Origin: Geosporobacter ferrireducens
Lineage (GTDB): Bacteria; Bacillota; Clostridia; Peptostreptococcales; Thermotaleaceae
Length of the DNA: 64,000 nucleotides
Assembly: GCF_001750685.1 (NCBI RefSeq)
Contig: NZ_CP017269.1
Coordinates: 2,149,416 to 2,213,415 of the forward strand
Direction: 5' to 3'
This document shows positions 62,462 through 64,000 of the stretch, in pieces (position 1 is the stretch's first letter; each line of letters opens with the position of its first letter). Position numbers and translations under genes: made by a program. Below the pieces are notes generated by a model, which saw only the letters and a program-made list of their open reading frames with translations, did not search any database and was not told where the DNA came from.

Positions 62462-62573
62462 ATAAGTTGCAATAAATATGTTACATTCGCTACGCCAGGG
62501 GACAGTTCCTCATGCACATAAAAAACATCTGTGCCAGACGAACCGTCCCCATGACTCCGCTATTGCAACTTAT
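62462..62573. repeat. MITE-like REP element with long inverted ends
   Basis: Outer arms ATAAGTTGCAATA and TATTGCAACTTAT are a perfect 13-bp inverted repeat. Inside, GGGGACAGTTC faces GAACCGTCCCC, the same core as the RAYT-linked REPs, and GCACA faces TGTGC. At 112 bases with no gene it looks like a non-autonomous relative of the RAYT units. Confidence 0.7.
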
Positions 62574-62608
62574 ATATTCTGCTTTTTTATTTATTATTCT
62601 GTATACAA

Positions 62609-63511
62609 TTAAAAATTCCTTCCCTGTCCTCCTTTACCAATGCCTAATTCCCGTGCATAATAAAACAGGTATTGCTGCGCAAAACCTGCGTAAGCGCCAA
62701 ACCGCTTTCCTGCATAATCTTGCAGCTGATTTAAGGGGATGCCCTGGGGCACATAGAAAAACTCCATAACTCTTTTTACCCAGGTATCAATGGGAAAAGC
62801 ATCTTGCTTGTCCATAGAAAACAACAAAATACAGTCGGCTACTTTAGGGCCTACACCACTAATCCGCAGCAATGTTTTTCTAGCATTTTCCGTCGACAGA
62901 TTGTGCACCTGATACAGCTCTATTTGATTTTCTGCTGCCACTGCAGCTGCATCGACAATATATTTCGCCCGATAACCGGTTTTAGACAGGCGAATGGCTT
63001 CTACAGTCTGATTTAGTAATGCCTGCGGCTTAGGAAAATCATAGTATTTTCTCCCTCTATATTCACCGATATAGGTGCCATATCGAAGACTTAAATCCTC
63101 TATGGATTTTTGAATCATTGAGATTCCCCGATTGGAAGAAATAATAAAAGAGATCAATGTCTCCCACGGATCCTGTCGCAAAATACGGATACCATGTCCA
63201 AAAGCAGTGGCTTTCTCCATAACCGGATCATTCTCTGATAAAACTTTTTTGATTGTTCCATAGTCGCGATCCATATCAAAATAGGAATACCATACCTGGT
63301 GAAATTCTTCAAGGGTTGTAGGATGTATAATGAGACTGTTTTCCCGGCGACAGAGATTGATCACTTTTCCCTTCGCAGTCATCGTATAGCTGCCGTCATC
63401 TTCCCGCCACCAACGAAAGCATTGCCCACACTCAAAAATATGAGGCAATTCAAAATCTTGAACACCTTTTATTACGACAGCATCTTTGACCTGTTGAATG
63501 TTATATTTCAA
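62609..63511 (-). CDS. 8-oxoguanine DNA glycosylase (OGG1 type, HhH-GPD)
   Basis: A 300-residue base-excision repair enzyme. The frame continues to 63595, but AGGGAGG precedes the TTG at 63509-63511. Landmarks are FECGQCFRWWREDDGSYTM in the N-terminal domain, ISSNRGISMIQKSIEDLSLR and the helix-hairpin-helix LLRISGVGPKVADCILLFSM. In human OGG1 the matching stretch GVGTKVADC holds the catalytic lysine, and PIDTWVKRVM supplies the conserved Asp. It removes 8-oxoguanine from DNA and cuts the strand. It is transcribed divergently from the cobalamin riboswitch. Confidence 0.92.
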   Translation of the reverse strand: MKYNIQQVKDAVVIKGVQDFELPHIFECGQCFRWWREDDGSYTMTAKGKVINLCRRENSLIIHPTTLEEFHQVWYSYFDMDRDYGTIKKVLSENDPVMEKATAFGHGIRILRQDPWETLISFIISSNRGISMIQKSIEDLSLRYGTYIGEYRGRKYYDFPKPQALLNQTVEAIRLSKTGYRAKYIVDAAAVAAENQIELYQVHNLSTENARKTLLRISGVGPKVADCILLFSMDKQDAFPIDTWVKRVMEFFYVPQGIPLNQLQDYAGKRFGAYAGFAQQYLFYYARELGIGKGGQGRNF

Positions 63512-63630
63512 AATATTTTCCTCCCTTATCGTAGCAGGATATTTTGCTTTTTCGAAGAATATAATCTTTAAGTATAGTTTATCAAAAAAACTCACTTTTA
63601 ATAGGAATAAAATATATAATTAAATCTACA

Positions 63631-63778
63631 CTATAGGTGCCCCTTTGGGGAGAATAGGGAATGAAGTGAAATGCTTCAGCGGTCCCACCACTGTAAAGAG
63701 GAGTTTTGCACATTTAACCACTGGTTTTCCGGGAAGGGGTGTAAAACGTTGAATCTGAGCCAGGAGACCTGCCTATAG
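63631..63778 (+). promoter_or_regulatory. Cobalamin riboswitch of cobT
   Basis: Paired ends CTATAGG (63631-63637) and CCTATAG (63772-63778) enclose AGGGAATGAAGTGAAATGCT, the core CGGTCCCACCACTGTAAAG, TCCGGGAAGGG and the B12 box GAGCCAGGAGACCTGCC. All class landmarks are present. A terminator follows, so B12 should stop transcription before cobT. Confidence 0.95.
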
Positions 63779-63803
63779 AAATCTAGCGTCTTTGAATGAT
63801 GGT

Positions 63804-63855
63804 AAAGTTCATGATTGATTTGTATTGCAAATCAATCATGAACTTTTTCTTTTTA
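63804..63855 (+). terminator. Riboswitch terminator before cobT
   Basis: AAAGTTCATGATTGATTT and AAATCAATCATGAACTTT form a perfect 18-bp stem with a seven-base loop, followed by TTCTTTTT. It lies between the aptamer and the cobT ribosome binding site, 19 bases before the ATG. Confidence 0.93.
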
Positions 63856-63873
63856 CTAAAAAGGAGGAATAAT

Positions 63874-64000
63874 ATGCAATTATTAAAGCAAACCATTGAA
63901 AGCATTGGAGAATTGAATTCCGAAGTGATGAAGCAAACCAGATATCGTGTAGACCATTTGGTAAAACCGCCTGGAAGCTTGGGCAGAATGGAGGATTTGG
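63874..64000 (+). CDS. cobT: Nicotinate-nucleotide-dimethylbenzimidazole phosphoribosyltransferase (partial, runs off the right edge)
   Basis: The first 42 codons follow AAGGAGGAATAAT. The N-terminus MQLLKQTIESIGELNSEVMK and the motif LVKPPGSLGRMEDL are those of CobT, where the KPPGSLG loop binds the lower-ligand base. It makes alpha-ribazole phosphate for the lower loop of cobalamin in the cytosol. It is the first gene behind a cobalamin riboswitch and probably opens a cobalamin-assembly operon beyond the window. Confidence 0.93.
   Translation, partial: MQLLKQTIESIGELNSEVMKQTRYRVDHLVKPPGSLGRMEDL

Overview
The window looks like a chromosomal segment of a low-GC, Gram-positive anaerobe of the Clostridia. 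The reasons are strong AGGAGG-type ribosome binding sites with frequent TTG starts, a CIRCE-controlled groESL operon, a SigI-RsgI pair, an ECF-type vitamin transporter, cobalamin riboswitches and a glutamate formimidoyltransferase-type histidine pathway. No tRNA, rRNA or CRISPR was seen.

Left part (1-23 kb). A leftward ECF transporter operon (S component cut by the window edge, fused double ATPase EcfA, EcfT, DUF4430 lipoprotein) lies behind a cobalamin riboswitch. Back to back with it is a second cobalamin riboswitch with a near-consensus promoter and terminators but no gene. Then come an HD phosphohydrolase, an aspartate racemase relic, groES-groEL, a three-gene operon of two tandem SARP/STAND/TPR regulators and a MocA-like nucleotidyltransferase, a RAYT transposase, a coiled-coil protein, an ECF sigma/anti-sigma pair, stalk-domain surface proteins and the CCA-adding enzyme.

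Middle part (23-52 kb). Almost everything belongs to one leftward polymorphic-toxin (Rhs/YD-repeat) locus. A secreted Kelch/FN3/cohesin-like protein is followed by a 2857-residue protein that joins a signal peptide, a subtilisin domain, a long YD-repeat shell and a lipase-like toxin tip, with its membrane immunity gene. Downstream lie four further C-terminal cassettes plus the relic of a sixth tip. Each has part of the YD/core region, a conserved pre-toxin motif (NQFNETIYKLxGLTTYFA), a different tip and a different small immunity gene. Cassettes fall into two classes by 5' breakpoint, linker and a shared in-frame amber codon. One is broken by an IS21 element with a 4-bp target duplication and another by a RAYT unit. 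The direct repeats could let the expressed gene change its tip by recombination; that is an inference.

REP/RAYT elements. The window holds three intact RAYT (HUH, IS200-like) genes, at least three decayed ones and about fifteen palindromes built around GGGACGGTTC or TGCGACA. Some of these also serve as rho-independent terminators of immunity genes.

Right part (52-64 kb). A histidine-degradation operon (hutU, glutamate formimidoyltransferase, hutI, formimidoyl-THF cyclodeaminase) is followed leftward-oriented by sigI-rsgI and a stalk-domain protein, an esterase, a DUF554 membrane protein and an 8-oxoguanine glycosylase. At the end a third cobalamin riboswitch and terminator precede cobT, which is cut by the window edge. 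Three cobalamin riboswitches in 64 kb indicate that B12 status is an important control signal here.
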